Assembly (NCBI GenBank): GCA_963800395.1
Contig: CAWDBD010000001.1
Span: forward strand, 106,663 to 170,662
Direction of reading: 5' to 3'
DNA length: 64,000 nt
Source: DASSBG01 sp963800395
Lineage (GTDB): Bacteria; Pseudomonadota; Gammaproteobacteria; Xanthomonadales; Rhodanobacteraceae
Positions within the stretch are counted from its first letter, which is position 1, and every line of letters starts with the position of its first letter. Shown here in pieces: positions 26,373 through 35,773 of this stretch. Made by a program: the position numbers and the translations under genes. The notes below the pieces were generated by a model that was not told the DNA's origin, did not search any database, and saw nothing but the letters and a program-made list of their open reading frames with translations.

Positions 26373-29009
26373 ATGGCAGAGCTCGCCAAAGAGATCATCC
26401 GGGTCAATATCGAAGACGAGATGCGGCAGAGTTATCTCGACTACGCCATGAGCGTGATCGTCGGGCGGGCACTGCCGGATGCGCGTGATGGTCTCAAACC
26501 CGTGCATCGTCGCGTGCTGTTTGCCATGAATGAACTGGGCAATGTCTGGAACAAGGCGCACAAGAAGTCGGCCCGCGTGGTCGGTGACGTGATCGGCAAA
26601 TACCACCCGCATGGCGATTCTTCCGTGTACGACGCCATCGTTCGCATGGCCCAGCCGTTCTCGCTGCGCTACATGCTGGTGGACGGGCAGGGCAACTTCG
26701 GTTCGGTCGACGGCGACAATCCGGCGGCCATGCGTTACACCGAGGTGCGGATGTCGCGGCTGGCACAAGAACTGCTGGCGGACATCGACAAGGACACCGT
26801 CGATTTCGGGCCCAACTACGACGAGACCGAACACGAGCCGCTGGTGCTGCCGGCGCGCGTGCCGGTGCTGCTGATCAATGGTTCGGCCGGCATCGCCGTG
26901 GGTATGGCCACCAATATCCCGCCGCACAACATCACCGAGGTGATCCGCGCCACGATCGCGCTCATCGACGATCCCGAGCTGGATATCGATGGCCTGATGG
27001 AATACATCCCAGGTCCGGATTTCCCCACGGCCGGCATCATCAACGGTGCCTCCGGCATCGTCGAAGCCTACCGCACCGGTCGCGGCCGCATTCTGGTCCG
27101 TGCCCAGGCTGACATCGAGACTGCCGACAACGGCCGCGAGACCATCATTGTCACCGAGCTGCCGTACCAGGTGAACAAGGCGCGCCTGATCGAGAAGATT
27201 GCCGCGCTGGTCAAGGAAAAACGCCTGGAAGGCATCTCCGAGCTGCGCGACGAATCGGACAAGGATGGCCTGCGCGTGGTCATCGAGGTGCGCAAGGATG
27301 CGATGGGCGACGTGGTGCTCAACAACCTGTTCAAGCAGACCCAGATGCAGGTCACCTTCGGCATCAACATGGTAGCCCTGCTGGAGGGCCAGCCGCAGCT
27401 GATGAATCTCAAGCAGGTGCTGGAAGCCTTCATTCGCCATCGTCGCGAGGTGGTGACCCGGCGTACCATTTTCGAGCTGCGCAAAGCGCGCTCGCGGGCT
27501 CACATTCTCGAAGGCCTCACGGTTGCGCTGGTCAACATCGACGAGATGATCGAGTTGATCAAGTCCTCCAGTTCGCCGGCCGAGGCACGCGAACGCATGC
27601 AGGCCCGGCGCTGGGAGCCTGGTCTGGTGCGGGCCATGCTGGAAGCGGCCGACAGCAACGACACGCGCCCGGAGGACATGGATCCGCGCGACGGACTGAA
27701 GGACGATGGTTACCAGCTGTCCGACATGCAGGCCCAGGAAATTCTGGCCATGCGACTGCACCGCCTCACCGGTCTGGAGCAGGAAAAACTCAGCGACGAG
27801 TACCGTCAGATTCTGGAATCGATTCGTGGTCTGATCGCCATCCTCATGGATCCGGAAAAGCTTCTGACCGTGATTCGCGAGGAACTCGAGGTCATCCAGG
27901 CAGACTACGGTGACGATCGCCGTACCGAGATTAGGCACTCGCTGGATGATCTGGACATGCTGGACCTGATCGCGCCCGAGGACATGGTGGTAACCCTGTC
28001 CCACACCGGCTACATCAAGCGCCAGGCTGCCAGCACCTATCGTGCGCAACGCCGTGGCGGCAAGGGCCGTTCGGCCTCCGCATTGAAGGACGAGGACGTG
28101 GTCGAGCAGTTGTGGGTGGTCAACACGCACGACACCCTGCTGACCTTCACCAGCACCGGTCGCGTGTACTGGCTCAAGGTCTACCAGATGCCCGAAGCTG
28201 GTCCCGGCGCGCGCGGCAAGCCCATTGTCAACCTGCTGCCCCTGGGCGAAGACGAGTACGTGCAGGCGGTGCTGCCGGTGCGCGAGTACAACGAAGACCA
28301 GTTCGTGTTCTTCGCCACTCGCCAGGGCAAGGTCAAGAAGACGCCACTGACCGAGTTCGCCTACCAGTTGCAGAAGGGCAAGATCGCCATCGGCCTGGCC
28401 GACGACGATGCGCTGGTCAATGTGCGCCTCACCGATGGCAACAGTGACGTGATGCTGTTTGCATCCAACGGCAAGACCGTACGCTTCGAGGAGAATGCGG
28501 TGCGCTCGATGGGTCGCACGGCCGCCGGTGTCCGTGGCATGAAGCTGGCGAACAAGGCGGAGGTGGTTTCGGTCATCATCGCTGCCGCTGGCGACAACGG
28601 CGATACCGATATCCTGCTGGCGACCGAACGCGGCTATGGCAAGCGCACGGCCCTGGCCGAGTTCCCCATCAAGGGACGTGGTATCCAGGGCGTGATCGGA
28701 ATCCAGTGCTCCGATCGCAATGGCGCCCTGATCAGGGCACTGCGCGTGCAGGAAGAGGACGAGGTGATGCTGATTTCCGACCGCGGCACCCTGGTACGCA
28801 CCCGGGTGGCAGAAATCTCGCAGTTGGGACGCAACACCCAGGGCGTCACCCTGATCCGCCTGCCTGATGACGAGAAGCTGATCGGCGTGGTTCGTCTCGA
28901 TGCCAGCGAGGAAGAAGAAGCGCTGGAAGCAGACGAGACTGCCGCTGGCGAGGCATCTGAACAGTCTGCCGAGGCTCCTGAAGCGGCAGCGGATGACGCC
29001 GACGAGTAG
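26373..29009 (+). CDS. gyrA: DNA gyrase subunit A
   Basis: 878 residues from ATG 26373; an earlier in-frame start at 26301 adds an unrelated stretch. The catalytic tyrosine is Y122 in AAMRYTE. The quinolone-resistance region has the wild-type S83 and D87 (HPHGDSSVYD), so no classic resistance change is visible. The C-terminal beta-pinwheel carries the GyrA box QRRGGKGR. The C-terminus is acidic. Gyrase introduces negative supercoils. mtnA lies upstream, as in relatives. Confidence 0.98.
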   Translation: MAELAKEIIRVNIEDEMRQSYLDYAMSVIVGRALPDARDGLKPVHRRVLFAMNELGNVWNKAHKKSARVVGDVIGKYHPHGDSSVYDAIVRMAQPFSLRYMLVDGQGNFGSVDGDNPAAMRYTEVRMSRLAQELLADIDKDTVDFGPNYDETEHEPLVLPARVPVLLINGSAGIAVGMATNIPPHNITEVIRATIALIDDPELDIDGLMEYIPGPDFPTAGIINGASGIVEAYRTGRGRILVRAQADIETADNGRETIIVTELPYQVNKARLIEKIAALVKEKRLEGISELRDESDKDGLRVVIEVRKDAMGDVVLNNLFKQTQMQVTFGINMVALLEGQPQLMNLKQVLEAFIRHRREVVTRRTIFELRKARSRAHILEGLTVALVNIDEMIELIKSSSSPAEARERMQARRWEPGLVRAMLEAADSNDTRPEDMDPRDGLKDDGYQLSDMQAQEILAMRLHRLTGLEQEKLSDEYRQILESIRGLIAILMDPEKLLTVIREELEVIQADYGDDRRTEIRHSLDDLDMLDLIAPEDMVVTLSHTGYIKRQAASTYRAQRRGGKGRSASALKDEDVVEQLWVVNTHDTLLTFTSTGRVYWLKVYQMPEAGPGARGKPIVNLLPLGEDEYVQAVLPVREYNEDQFVFFATRQGKVKKTPLTEFAYQLQKGKIAIGLADDDALVNVRLTDGNSDVMLFASNGKTVRFEENAVRSMGRTAAGVRGMKLANKAEVVSVIIAAAGDNGDTDILLATERGYGKRTALAEFPIKGRGIQGVIGIQCSDRNGALIRALRVQEEDEVMLISDRGTLVRTRVAEISQLGRNTQGVTLIRLPDDEKLIGVVRLDASEEEEALEADETAAGEASEQSAEAPEAAADDADE

Positions 29010-29157
29010 CGGCCGCAGCTCTGCTCGGCGTCCGGCGAGTGCCCGCCAAGCGGGCAAGGCCGGGCGCTGAGCCGGGTCATTCGTGCTGCCTGGGTGCATA
29101 CCGCAAGACCCTTGCCCGAAGGGAAGCTGAACGGTTTTCCCGGCCCGGCCATATGCT

Positions 29158-29185
29158 CTTGAAACTGTACCGCCCGTACCCATTT
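29158..29185 (+). promoter_or_regulatory. Heat-shock (sigma-32-type) promoter of the hsp20 gene
   Basis: CTTGAAA (29158-29164), a 14-base spacer, then CCCATTT (29179-29185). Both boxes match the known RpoH consensus (CTTGAAA, CCCATNT) without mismatch. The predicted transcription start is about 35-40 bases before the hsp20 ATG. Confidence 0.88.
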
Positions 29186-29230
29186 TCTGTTCATGCGGAC
29201 ATCAGTCCGAGTTGAGCAGGAGCAAGCAAT

Positions 29231-29683
29231 ATGAGCGTTACCCAATACAATCCGTGGCAGAATTCATCCACCATGCCCAAGGACTTCAAGCAGTTCTTTG
29301 AGCGCTATTTCAATGACGAGGACGGCGATCAGTCCAACGTGGTGACCAGCCAGTGGGCGCCGCGCGTGGATATCCGCGAGGAGGCCAAGGGCTTTGTCAT
29401 CCTGGCCGACATCCCCGGCGTGGAGCCGAAGGATATCGAGATCAACATGGACAAGGGCATCCTCACCATCCGTGGGGAACGGCGCAACGAGAGCAGCGAA
29501 GACGGTGAAAACTACACGCGTGTGGAGCGTTCGCACGGTGTGTTCTATCGCCGCTTTGCCTTGCCCGACAGTGCTGATGCCGAGGGCATCAAGGCCACGG
29601 GCAAGCATGGGGTGCTGGAAATCAGCATTCCCAAGAAACCCGAAAGCACGCCGCGTCGCATCTCGATTGACGCTGCAGAGTAG
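29231..29683 (+). CDS. Small heat-shock protein, Hsp20/alpha-crystallin family
   Basis: 150 residues with a short N-terminal arm. The alpha-crystallin domain runs from WAPRVDIREEAKGFVILADIPGV to the closing GKHGVLEISIPKK, and the C-terminal RRISID resembles the IxI anchoring motif (ISI). Such proteins hold unfolding clients in large oligomers. AGGAG lies at 29218-29222. A perfect-match sigma-32 promoter sits upstream, and a J-protein gene follows, consistent with a proteostasis pair. Confidence 0.95.
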   Translation: MSVTQYNPWQNSSTMPKDFKQFFERYFNDEDGDQSNVVTSQWAPRVDIREEAKGFVILADIPGVEPKDIEINMDKGILTIRGERRNESSEDGENYTRVERSHGVFYRRFALPDSADAEGIKATGKHGVLEISIPKKPESTPRRISIDAAE

Positions 29684-29707
29684 ACTGTAGCTCATCGCAG
29701 TCAACCG

Positions 29708-29738
29708 ACCCGCGGTGGCGCTGCTGCCGCGGGTTCTT
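29708..29738 (+). terminator. Hairpin between hsp20 and cbpA, weak terminator
   Basis: ACCCGCGG (29708-29715) pairs with CCGCGGGT (29727-29734), followed by TCTTG rather than a long T-run. It may reduce readthrough from the heat-shock promoter into cbpA. Confidence 0.5.
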
Positions 29739-29789
29739 GCGTGCATGCCTGAGCCTGCCTGAATTTGCGAATTTCCCCGAGGAGTCTCA

Positions 29790-30716
29790 ATGGAGTTCAA
29801 GGACTACTACGACATTCTTGGCGTGAGCAAGGATGCCAGCGAAGCCGATATCAAGAGTGCCTACCGCAAGCTGGCTCGCAAGTATCACCCTGACCGCAAC
29901 AAGGAGGCCGGGGCCGAAGACAAGTTCAAGTCCGTCGGCGAGGCTTACGAGGTCCTCAAGGACAAGGAGAAGCGCGCCGCCTATGACCAGATCCAGGCCG
30001 GGGGTTACCGTGGCGGCGACCAGTTTCGGCCGCCACCGGACTGGGGTGACAACGTCCATTTCGATTTCGGCGACATGGGCGGCGGGCGCGGCGGCGGCGG
30101 TGCCGGTGCCGGTGAATTCAGCGATTTCTTCGAGAGCCTGTTCGGTCAGGCCGCACGCCGACAGGGCGGGCGGGCGCGCGCGCAGCGTGGCCAGGATGTA
30201 CGTGCCCGTATCGAGGTTGATCTCGATACCGTGTTCAAGGGCGGCAAGACACGGGTCGCGCTACACGATTCCGGTGGCCAGGAGCGCGTGCTGGAAGTGA
30301 ATATCCCGGCCGGCATCGAGTCCGGCAAGGTGATCCGTCTGGGCGGGCAGGGCAGTCCCGGCTACGGCGGTGGTCCGGCGGGAGACCTGCTGCTGGAAAT
30401 CGCCGTACGCGACAACCAGCAGTTCCGGCTCAAGGGACGCAATGTCGAAAGCACGCTGCAGCTTGCCCCATGGGAAGCGGCTCTGGGCGCGCGCATTGAC
30501 GTGCCAACCCTTGGCGGCTCGGTACAGATGCAGATACCCGCAGGCTCACAAAGTGGACGCACCTTGCGCCTCAAGGGGCGCGGCCTGCCCGGCAACCCGC
30601 CCGGCAACCAGCTGGTGACCCTGGAGATCGCCGTGCCCGAGGCCAGCGACGACCAGGCCCGCAAAGCCTACGAAAACTTCAGCAAAGCCTTCCCCGACTT
30701 CGCCCCCCGCGATTGA
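29790..30716 (+). CDS. cbpA: CbpA-type DnaJ-class co-chaperone
   Basis: 308 residues. The J-domain (about 4-68) contains the HPD motif in KYHPDRNKEAG. A Gly/Arg-rich linker follows (GGGRGGGGAGAGEF, about 90-110), then two C-terminal beta domains. There is no zinc-finger of four CxxCxGxG motifs, so it is the CbpA/DjlA-like class rather than DnaJ. It stimulates DnaK; E. coli CbpA also binds curved DNA. GAGGAG lies at 29779-29784. It follows the hsp20 gene. Confidence 0.93.
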   Translation: MEFKDYYDILGVSKDASEADIKSAYRKLARKYHPDRNKEAGAEDKFKSVGEAYEVLKDKEKRAAYDQIQAGGYRGGDQFRPPPDWGDNVHFDFGDMGGGRGGGGAGAGEFSDFFESLFGQAARRQGGRARAQRGQDVRARIEVDLDTVFKGGKTRVALHDSGGQERVLEVNIPAGIESGKVIRLGGQGSPGYGGGPAGDLLLEIAVRDNQQFRLKGRNVESTLQLAPWEAALGARIDVPTLGGSVQMQIPAGSQSGRTLRLKGRGLPGNPPGNQLVTLEIAVPEASDDQARKAYENFSKAFPDFAPRD

Positions 30717-30769
30717 ACGCCGGCCCTGTAAACGCGCAACCCCGCGCTCCGCAAAGAAGGAGCAACGCA

Positions 30770-31092
30770 GCCCCCTTAGTAGGGGGCGATCCGCGCCGAC
30801 GGCGCGGATGGGGGTGTGGGAGAAGCAGGCCGGGGCCCAAAATTTTGCGCAGCAAAATCTTTGGGATTTGTCCTGCGCAGCAGGCAAATGCCAGCGGATG
30901 GGGGTGTGGAAGCAGCAGGCCGGGGCCCGGAACTTTGCGCAGCAAAGTTTTGCAGATGGACCTACGCAGCAGGGCGCCAGCCCCCTTAGTAAGGGGGCGA
31001 TCCGCGCCAACGGCGCGGATGGGGGTGTGGAGAAGCAGGCCGGGGCCCAAAATTTTGCGCAGCAAAGTTTTGGGGATAGTCCTGCGCAGCAG
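30770..31092. repeat. Tandem hairpin repeat between cbpA and pilH
   Basis: This fills the 385-bp gap. A unit beginning GGATGGGGGTGTGG and continuing to AGCAGGCCGGGGCCC occurs at 30806, 30896 and 31017. Each is followed by a hairpin of the form AATTTTGC-GCA-GCAAAATT or AACTTTGC-GCA-GCAAAGTT. Two copies are preceded by a CCCCCTTAGTAGGGGG-like hairpin and by ATCCGCGCC/GGCGCGGAT. The stems differ by matched changes. No gene is supported here. Confidence 0.85.
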
Positions 31093-31101
31093 GACTATGC
31101 C

Positions 31102-31467
31102 CTATCCGGCCAGCAGATCGTTGATGGTAGTGGCCAGCTCCGCTTCGTCGATCGGCTTGGTTACATAGGCCTTTGCGCCCTGGCGGGTGCCCCACACGCG
31201 ATCGGTCTCCTGATCCTTGGTGGTTACCAGCACGATCGGGATGTGCTTGGTGGCGTCGTCACGGGTAATGGTGCGCGTGGCCTGAAATCCATTGAGATTG
31301 GGCATGACCACATCCATCAGGATCAGGTCAGGCAATTCGGCGCGTGCGGCCTCGACGCCTGCTGCACCGTCTTCGGCGGTGAAGGCCTCGTGGCCAAGGT
31401 TTTCCACGACCCGCTTGAGTCCGATCAACTGGGAGGGCGAGTCATCAACGATGAGAATGCGTGCCAT
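31102..31467 (-). CDS. pilH: PilH-type twitching-motility response regulator
   Basis: 121 residues, a stand-alone receiver domain. The acidic pocket is D8/D9, the phospho-acceptor D52 in MDVVMPNLNGFQATR, and the conserved lysine K104 in YVTKP. The sequence ARILIVDDSPSQ, the VTTKDQETDRVWGTRQGAKAY stretch and the compact length match PilH of the Pil-Chp system controlling type IV pili. No pilG, pilI or pilJ lies beside it in this window, so the assignment is by sequence. It is downstream of acuI in the same direction, 207 bases away. Confidence 0.85.
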   Translation of the reverse strand: MARILIVDDSPSQLIGLKRVVENLGHEAFTAEDGAAGVEAARAELPDLILMDVVMPNLNGFQATRTITRDDATKHIPIVLVTTKDQETDRVWGTRQGAKAYVTKPIDEAELATTINDLLAG

Positions 31468-31674
31468 GAGGTAAATCCTTGAGGCTGAGCCGTAACGATT
31501 GTGAATTGCACTTCAAGCGCATTGTATTAGCTGTGCCGCGCCTGTCCAGCGCTGATCGCGAACATCCCCCTGCATGCCGGCAAAGAAGGCTTCCCAATCA
31601 AGTGGATGCGTATGGTGCTTCTCGGATCCGTGAGGGTGCTGCTGAAGCCTCTCATCACCCTTGCGCAAGCGTGT

Positions 31675-32688
31675 TCAGGCGGTCGCCGGGCCGCTGATCC
31701 GGACCACGGTCCGGGGCGGGGCATCGCCCGCAAGCAGCTTGGCGAAGGTCTCGGGCAGTTCCTCGAGTCCGACTTCGTGGCTGGCAATGCGTTCCAGATG
31801 CTGCGGTTTCCAGTCATCGGCCAGGTGCTGCCAGATGGCGTCACGGATCGGTCTTGCGGTGCCGGCCGAGGCGATACCCAGCAGGCTGATGCCGCGAATG
31901 ATGAAGGGCATGACCGTGGTGGCCAGGTCATGGCCGGCGACCAGTCCGCAACTGGCGATGTTGCCGTAGGGCTTGATTACACGTGTCAGGCCCGCCAGCA
32001 TCTCGCTGCCGACACTATCGACGGCACCGGCCCAGCGCGCGGTTTCCAGTGGCCGCTGGCCCCAATGCAGGCCGTGGCGCGATATGCACTGAGTGGCGCC
32101 GAGGCCGGTGAGAAAGTCGAACTTGTCCACCGATCCGGTGATGGCATGCACTTCAAAGCCGGCGCGGGTGAATATGTCCACCGCCAGCGAGCCGACGCCA
32201 CCGCTGGCGCCAGTCACCACAATCGGTCCCATGTCCGGCTTCTGGTCGTTCTGCAGCATCCGGTACAGCGACAGTGCGGCGGTGAAACCGGCCGTGCCGA
32301 TGGCCATCGATTCGCGCACGCTGAGGCCGTCAGGCAGGGGGATGGCCCATTTGGACGGCAGCCGGATCATTTCCGCAAAGCCGCCATCGCGCGTTTCCGA
32401 CAGGCCGCAGCCGGTGCACAGCACTGGGTCGCCTTCCTTGAAGCCGGGATCACTGCTCTGGGCGACATAGCCTGCGGCATCGATGCCACCGTTCAGTGGA
32501 AAGCGGCGCAGTATCTTGCCTTCACCCGTGCCCGCCAGCGCGTCCTTGAAGTTGATGGACGAGTACTGGCACTTCACCAGCACCTCGCCTTCCGACAGAC
32601 CCGAAACGGGCATTTCCTCCAATCCGGCGCGGTAACCTTCATCGTCATTGTGAATGCGGAAGGCGCGGAATTTCTGCTTGTCGATCAT
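31675..32688 (-). CDS. acuI: Acrylyl-CoA reductase-like quinone oxidoreductase (AcuI/YhdH)
   Basis: 337 residues, zinc-free medium-chain reductase fold. The N-terminal half has YSSINFKDALAGTGEGKILRR-type sequence. The nucleotide loop is VTGASGGVGSLAV (about residues 157-169). This matches YhdH/AcuI, which reduces acrylyl-CoA with NADPH. It is divergent from pyrG; the 160-bp spacer between them holds no gene. The physiological substrate in this organism is not shown. Confidence 0.88.
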   Translation of the reverse strand: MIDKQKFRAFRIHNDDEGYRAGLEEMPVSGLSEGEVLVKCQYSSINFKDALAGTGEGKILRRFPLNGGIDAAGYVAQSSDPGFKEGDPVLCTGCGLSETRDGGFAEMIRLPSKWAIPLPDGLSVRESMAIGTAGFTAALSLYRMLQNDQKPDMGPIVVTGASGGVGSLAVDIFTRAGFEVHAITGSVDKFDFLTGLGATQCISRHGLHWGQRPLETARWAGAVDSVGSEMLAGLTRVIKPYGNIASCGLVAGHDLATTVMPFIIRGISLLGIASAGTARPIRDAIWQHLADDWKPQHLERIASHEVGLEELPETFAKLLAGDAPPRTVVRISGPATA

Positions 32689-32848
32689 GCGCTGGAGCCT
32701 GTTGCGGGAGAGTGAGCCATCTACGATAACCCACGCCTGCCGGGCCCGTCATTCACCGCATGGCCCGCGGCCGGGGGCCAGGCCCCGGCGAGCGATGCTG
32801 CGCTCGTCGGGCGGAACCTGTAAAATGTCGTTTTCCGGGCTGGCGCAA

Positions 32849-34522
32849 ATGATGACCCCTCTTATTTTCGTTACCGGCGGCGTGGTTTCTTCCCTGGGCA
32901 AAGGCCTGGCTGCAGCGTCTCTGGCCTCCATTCTTGAAGCGCGTGGCCTGAAGGTCACCTTGATGAAGCTCGATCCCTACATCAACGTGGATCCGGGCAC
33001 CATGAGCCCGTTCCAGCACGGTGAGGTCTATGTCACCGATGATGGTGCCGAGACCGACCTGGATCTGGGTCACTACGAGCGCTTCGTCAGTACCCGCCTG
33101 TCCGGCAAGAATTCGGTGACCACGGGCAAGATCTACGAGGCCGTCATTGCGCGCGAGCGGCGTGGCGACTATCTGGGCGCTACCGTGCAGGTCATCCCGC
33201 ATATCACCGATCAGATCAAGCAGTGCGTGCGCGAAGCCAGCGAAGGTTTTGATGTGGCGCTGGTGGAAATTGGCGGCACCGTGGGTGACATCGAGTCGCT
33301 GCCGTTTCTCGAAGCCATTCGTCAGTTGCGTATCGAACACGGGCCGCAGCGCTGCATGTTCGTGCACCTGACCCTGATCCCGTACATCCGCGCGGCCGGC
33401 GAGATCAAGACCAAGCCGACCCAGCATTCGGTCAAGGAACTGCGCTCGATCGGCATTCAGCCCGACGTGCTGCTGTGTCGCAGCGAACAGCACCTGCCGG
33501 AGAGCGAGCGCCGCAAGATCGCCCTGTTCACCAACGTGCCGGAAAAGGCCGTGATCAGCGTGGTCGACCTGGACGTGATCTACAAGCTGCCGCAGTGGCT
33601 CAATGACCAGGGCCTGGACCAGCTGGTTCTGGACCAGTTCGGCATTCAGGCGCCGCCGGCCGACCTGTCGGCCTGGCAGCGCACCGTTGATGCCGTGCTC
33701 AATCCGCGCGATGAGGTGTGTGTCGCCATCGTCGGCAAGTACGTCGACCACAGCGACGCCTACAAGTCGCTGGGCGAGGCGTTGCGTCACGGCGGCATCC
33801 AGAACGGCACCCACGTGCGCCTGAAGTGGCTGGATTCGACCGACATCGAAAGCGACGGTGCACAAGCCCACCTGGCCGATGTCGACGCGGTACTGGTCCC
33901 CGGTGGTTTCGGCAAGCGCGGTTTCGAAGGCAAGGTGGCCGCAGCCGGGTACGCGCGCGAGAACGGCATTCCGTATTTCGGCATCTGCTACGGCATGCAT
34001 GCGGCCGTGGTCGAGTTTGCGCGCGATGTTGCCGGCCTCAAGGGCGCCGGTTCCACCGAGAACGGCCCGTGCGAGGATCCGGTCATTGCCCTGGTCACCG
34101 AGTGGTCCACGGCCAGCGGCGACGTCGAGCAGCGCAGTGCCTCCTCCGATATGGGCGGTACCATGCGTCTGGGCGCACAGGAAATGCGCCTCAAGCCCGG
34201 CACGCTGGCGCGCAGGCTGTACGGCAGCGATGTGGTCAGCGAGCGGCATCGACATCGTTACGAGTTCAACAACCGCTACCGCCAGCAACTGGAAGACGCC
34301 GGCCTGGTGATCGCCGGAAAGTCGATGGACGACATGCTGGTCGAGATGGTGGAGTTGTCACCGCAAACCCATCCGTGGTTCCTGGCCTGCCAGGCGCACC
34401 CGGAATTCACCTCGGGCCCGCGCAAGGGCCACCCGCTGTTCAACGATTTCGTGCGTGCGGCGCGTGAGTATCGCGCTGTCAGGGAAAGCCCGCGTCTGGC
34501 CGAGGCGAAGGTCGACGCATGA
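32849..34522 (+). CDS. pyrG: CTP synthase
   Basis: 557 residues from ATG 32849 (a second ATG is adjacent); E. coli PyrG has 545. The N-terminal amidoligase domain opens with IFVTGGVVSSLGKG and has DPGTMSPFQHGEV. The class I glutaminase domain has its nucleophile C380 in GICYGM, with the His/Glu pair in QAHPEFTSGP. It makes CTP from UTP, ATP and glutamine. TAAAAT at 32821-32826 may be its -10 box. Upstream in-frame starts lie within the divergent acuI leader and are rejected. Confidence 0.97.
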   Translation: MMTPLIFVTGGVVSSLGKGLAAASLASILEARGLKVTLMKLDPYINVDPGTMSPFQHGEVYVTDDGAETDLDLGHYERFVSTRLSGKNSVTTGKIYEAVIARERRGDYLGATVQVIPHITDQIKQCVREASEGFDVALVEIGGTVGDIESLPFLEAIRQLRIEHGPQRCMFVHLTLIPYIRAAGEIKTKPTQHSVKELRSIGIQPDVLLCRSEQHLPESERRKIALFTNVPEKAVISVVDLDVIYKLPQWLNDQGLDQLVLDQFGIQAPPADLSAWQRTVDAVLNPRDEVCVAIVGKYVDHSDAYKSLGEALRHGGIQNGTHVRLKWLDSTDIESDGAQAHLADVDAVLVPGGFGKRGFEGKVAAAGYARENGIPYFGICYGMHAAVVEFARDVAGLKGAGSTENGPCEDPVIALVTEWSTASGDVEQRSASSDMGGTMRLGAQEMRLKPGTLARRLYGSDVVSERHRHRYEFNNRYRQQLEDAGLVIAGKSMDDMLVEMVELSPQTHPWFLACQAHPEFTSGPRKGHPLFNDFVRAAREYRAVRESPRLAEAKVDA

Positions 34523-34592
34523 AATGTCCCGTCCCGGCAAGCCGTTGCGGGCATGCTCCGCCGGCACAGATATCCCGACAAAGGCTGTACCC

Positions 34593-35426
34593 ATGAAGCT
34601 GTGTGATTTCGAGGTTGGCCTGGATCAGCCCCTGTTCCTGATTGCCGGCCCCTGCGTGGTCGAGTCGCAACAACTGCAGATCGACACCGCGGCCACGCTC
34701 AAGGAAGTGACCGCCGATCTGGGCATGAATTTCATATTCAAGTCCAGTTTCGACAAGGCCAATCGCTCCTCGGGTGAAAGCTTCCGCGGCCTCGGCATGG
34801 AAGAGGGCCTGCGCATCCTGTCCGAAGTGCGCGCGCAGGTCGGTGTGCCGGTGTTGACGGACGTGCACGAATACACACCATTTGACGAAGTGGCCGATGT
34901 GGTTGATGTGCTGCAGACACCGGCATTCCTGTGTCGCCAGACCGACTTCATCCGCAAGGTGGCCGCGGCCGGGCGGCCGGTCAACATCAAGAAGGGCCAG
35001 TTCCTGGCGCCCTGGGACATGCGCCATGTGGTGGACAAGGCACGCGCTGCCGGCAACGATCAGATCATGGTCTGCGAGCGCGGCGCCAGTTTCGGTTACA
35101 ACAACCTGGTCTCCGACATGCGCTCGTTGTCGGCAATGCGCGACACCGGTTGCCCGGTTGTGTTTGACGGCACCCATTCGGTGCAGCTGCCGGGCGGGCA
35201 GGGCAACCGCTCGGGCGGGCAGCGCGAATTCATTCCGGTGCTGGCACGCGCTGCGGTGGCAGCCGGTGTGGCCGGCCTGTTTGCCGAGACCCACCCCGAT
35301 CCGGACAAGGCCCTGAGCGACGGACCCAACGCCTGGCCGTTGGCGCGCATGCGCGAACTGCTGGAAACCCTCATGGAGATCGACGGCGTGGTCAAGCGCC
35401 GCGGCTTCATGGAGCAGGATCTCTGA
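34593..35426 (+). CDS. kdsA: 3-deoxy-8-phosphooctulonate synthase (KDO-8-P synthase)
   Basis: 277 residues from ATG 34593, the family length; an earlier in-frame ATG (34524) would add 23 unrelated residues. It condenses arabinose-5-phosphate and PEP for the lipopolysaccharide inner core. Motifs are IAGPCVVESQQ, FKSSFDKANRSS, NIKKGQFLAPWDM and ERGASFGYNNLVSDMR, with VFDGTHSVQLPG. It sits between pyrG and eno as in related genomes. Confidence 0.97.
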   Translation: MKLCDFEVGLDQPLFLIAGPCVVESQQLQIDTAATLKEVTADLGMNFIFKSSFDKANRSSGESFRGLGMEEGLRILSEVRAQVGVPVLTDVHEYTPFDEVADVVDVLQTPAFLCRQTDFIRKVAAAGRPVNIKKGQFLAPWDMRHVVDKARAAGNDQIMVCERGASFGYNNLVSDMRSLSAMRDTGCPVVFDGTHSVQLPGGQGNRSGGQREFIPVLARAAVAAGVAGLFAETHPDPDKALSDGPNAWPLARMRELLETLMEIDGVVKRRGFMEQDL

Positions 35427-35506
35427 GCCATGGGCATGGACTGCCGACATCACCCCGTGATCCCCGGGCCGGTCATCCCACCGGAAGCCGGAATGTCCCG
35501 GCTTCC

Positions 35507-35708
35507 GTCATCCTGGGGCCGAGCGAAGCGAGGAACCCGGGATCCATTTTGATTTCCCGGCAACCGGAAAGGTTCGACAGCAGAAGAAACAATGGATTTA
35601 CTCACGCCATCCAGGCGTTCGCCCTTCGGGCCATAGGCTACGCCGATGTTTGCTTTCGGCTTTCCTGCCTCGGCGTCCGGGTTCCGCCTGCGGCGGCCCC
35701 AGGATGAC
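35507..35708. repeat. Inverted pair of REP-like palindromes, kdsA-eno gap
   Basis: GTCATCCTGGGGCCGAGCGA with the following AGGAACCCGGGATCCATTTT (about 35507-35550) faces CGTCCGGGTTCCGCCTGCGG with GGCCCCAGGATGAC (about 35674-35708) in opposite orientation. Together with the flanking TCCCACCGGAAGCCGGAATG hairpin they occupy most of the 347-bp gap. No gene is seen. Confidence 0.8.
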
Positions 35709-35773
35709 GGCGAATTCAAGGCTGCCGGAAATCGGCGCCACTTCATTCCACAACAGGTAACAAGCATCCGACC

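Noticed and set aside
26454..26640. Quinolone-resistance mutation in gyrA
   Set aside because: S83 and D87 are both the sensitive-type residues.
26370..29183. A 937-codon open frame antisense to gyrA
   Set aside because: It is the complement of a highly conserved gene in GC-rich DNA. Its His/Gln/Val-rich composition is what the reverse of biased codons gives, and it has no family motif.
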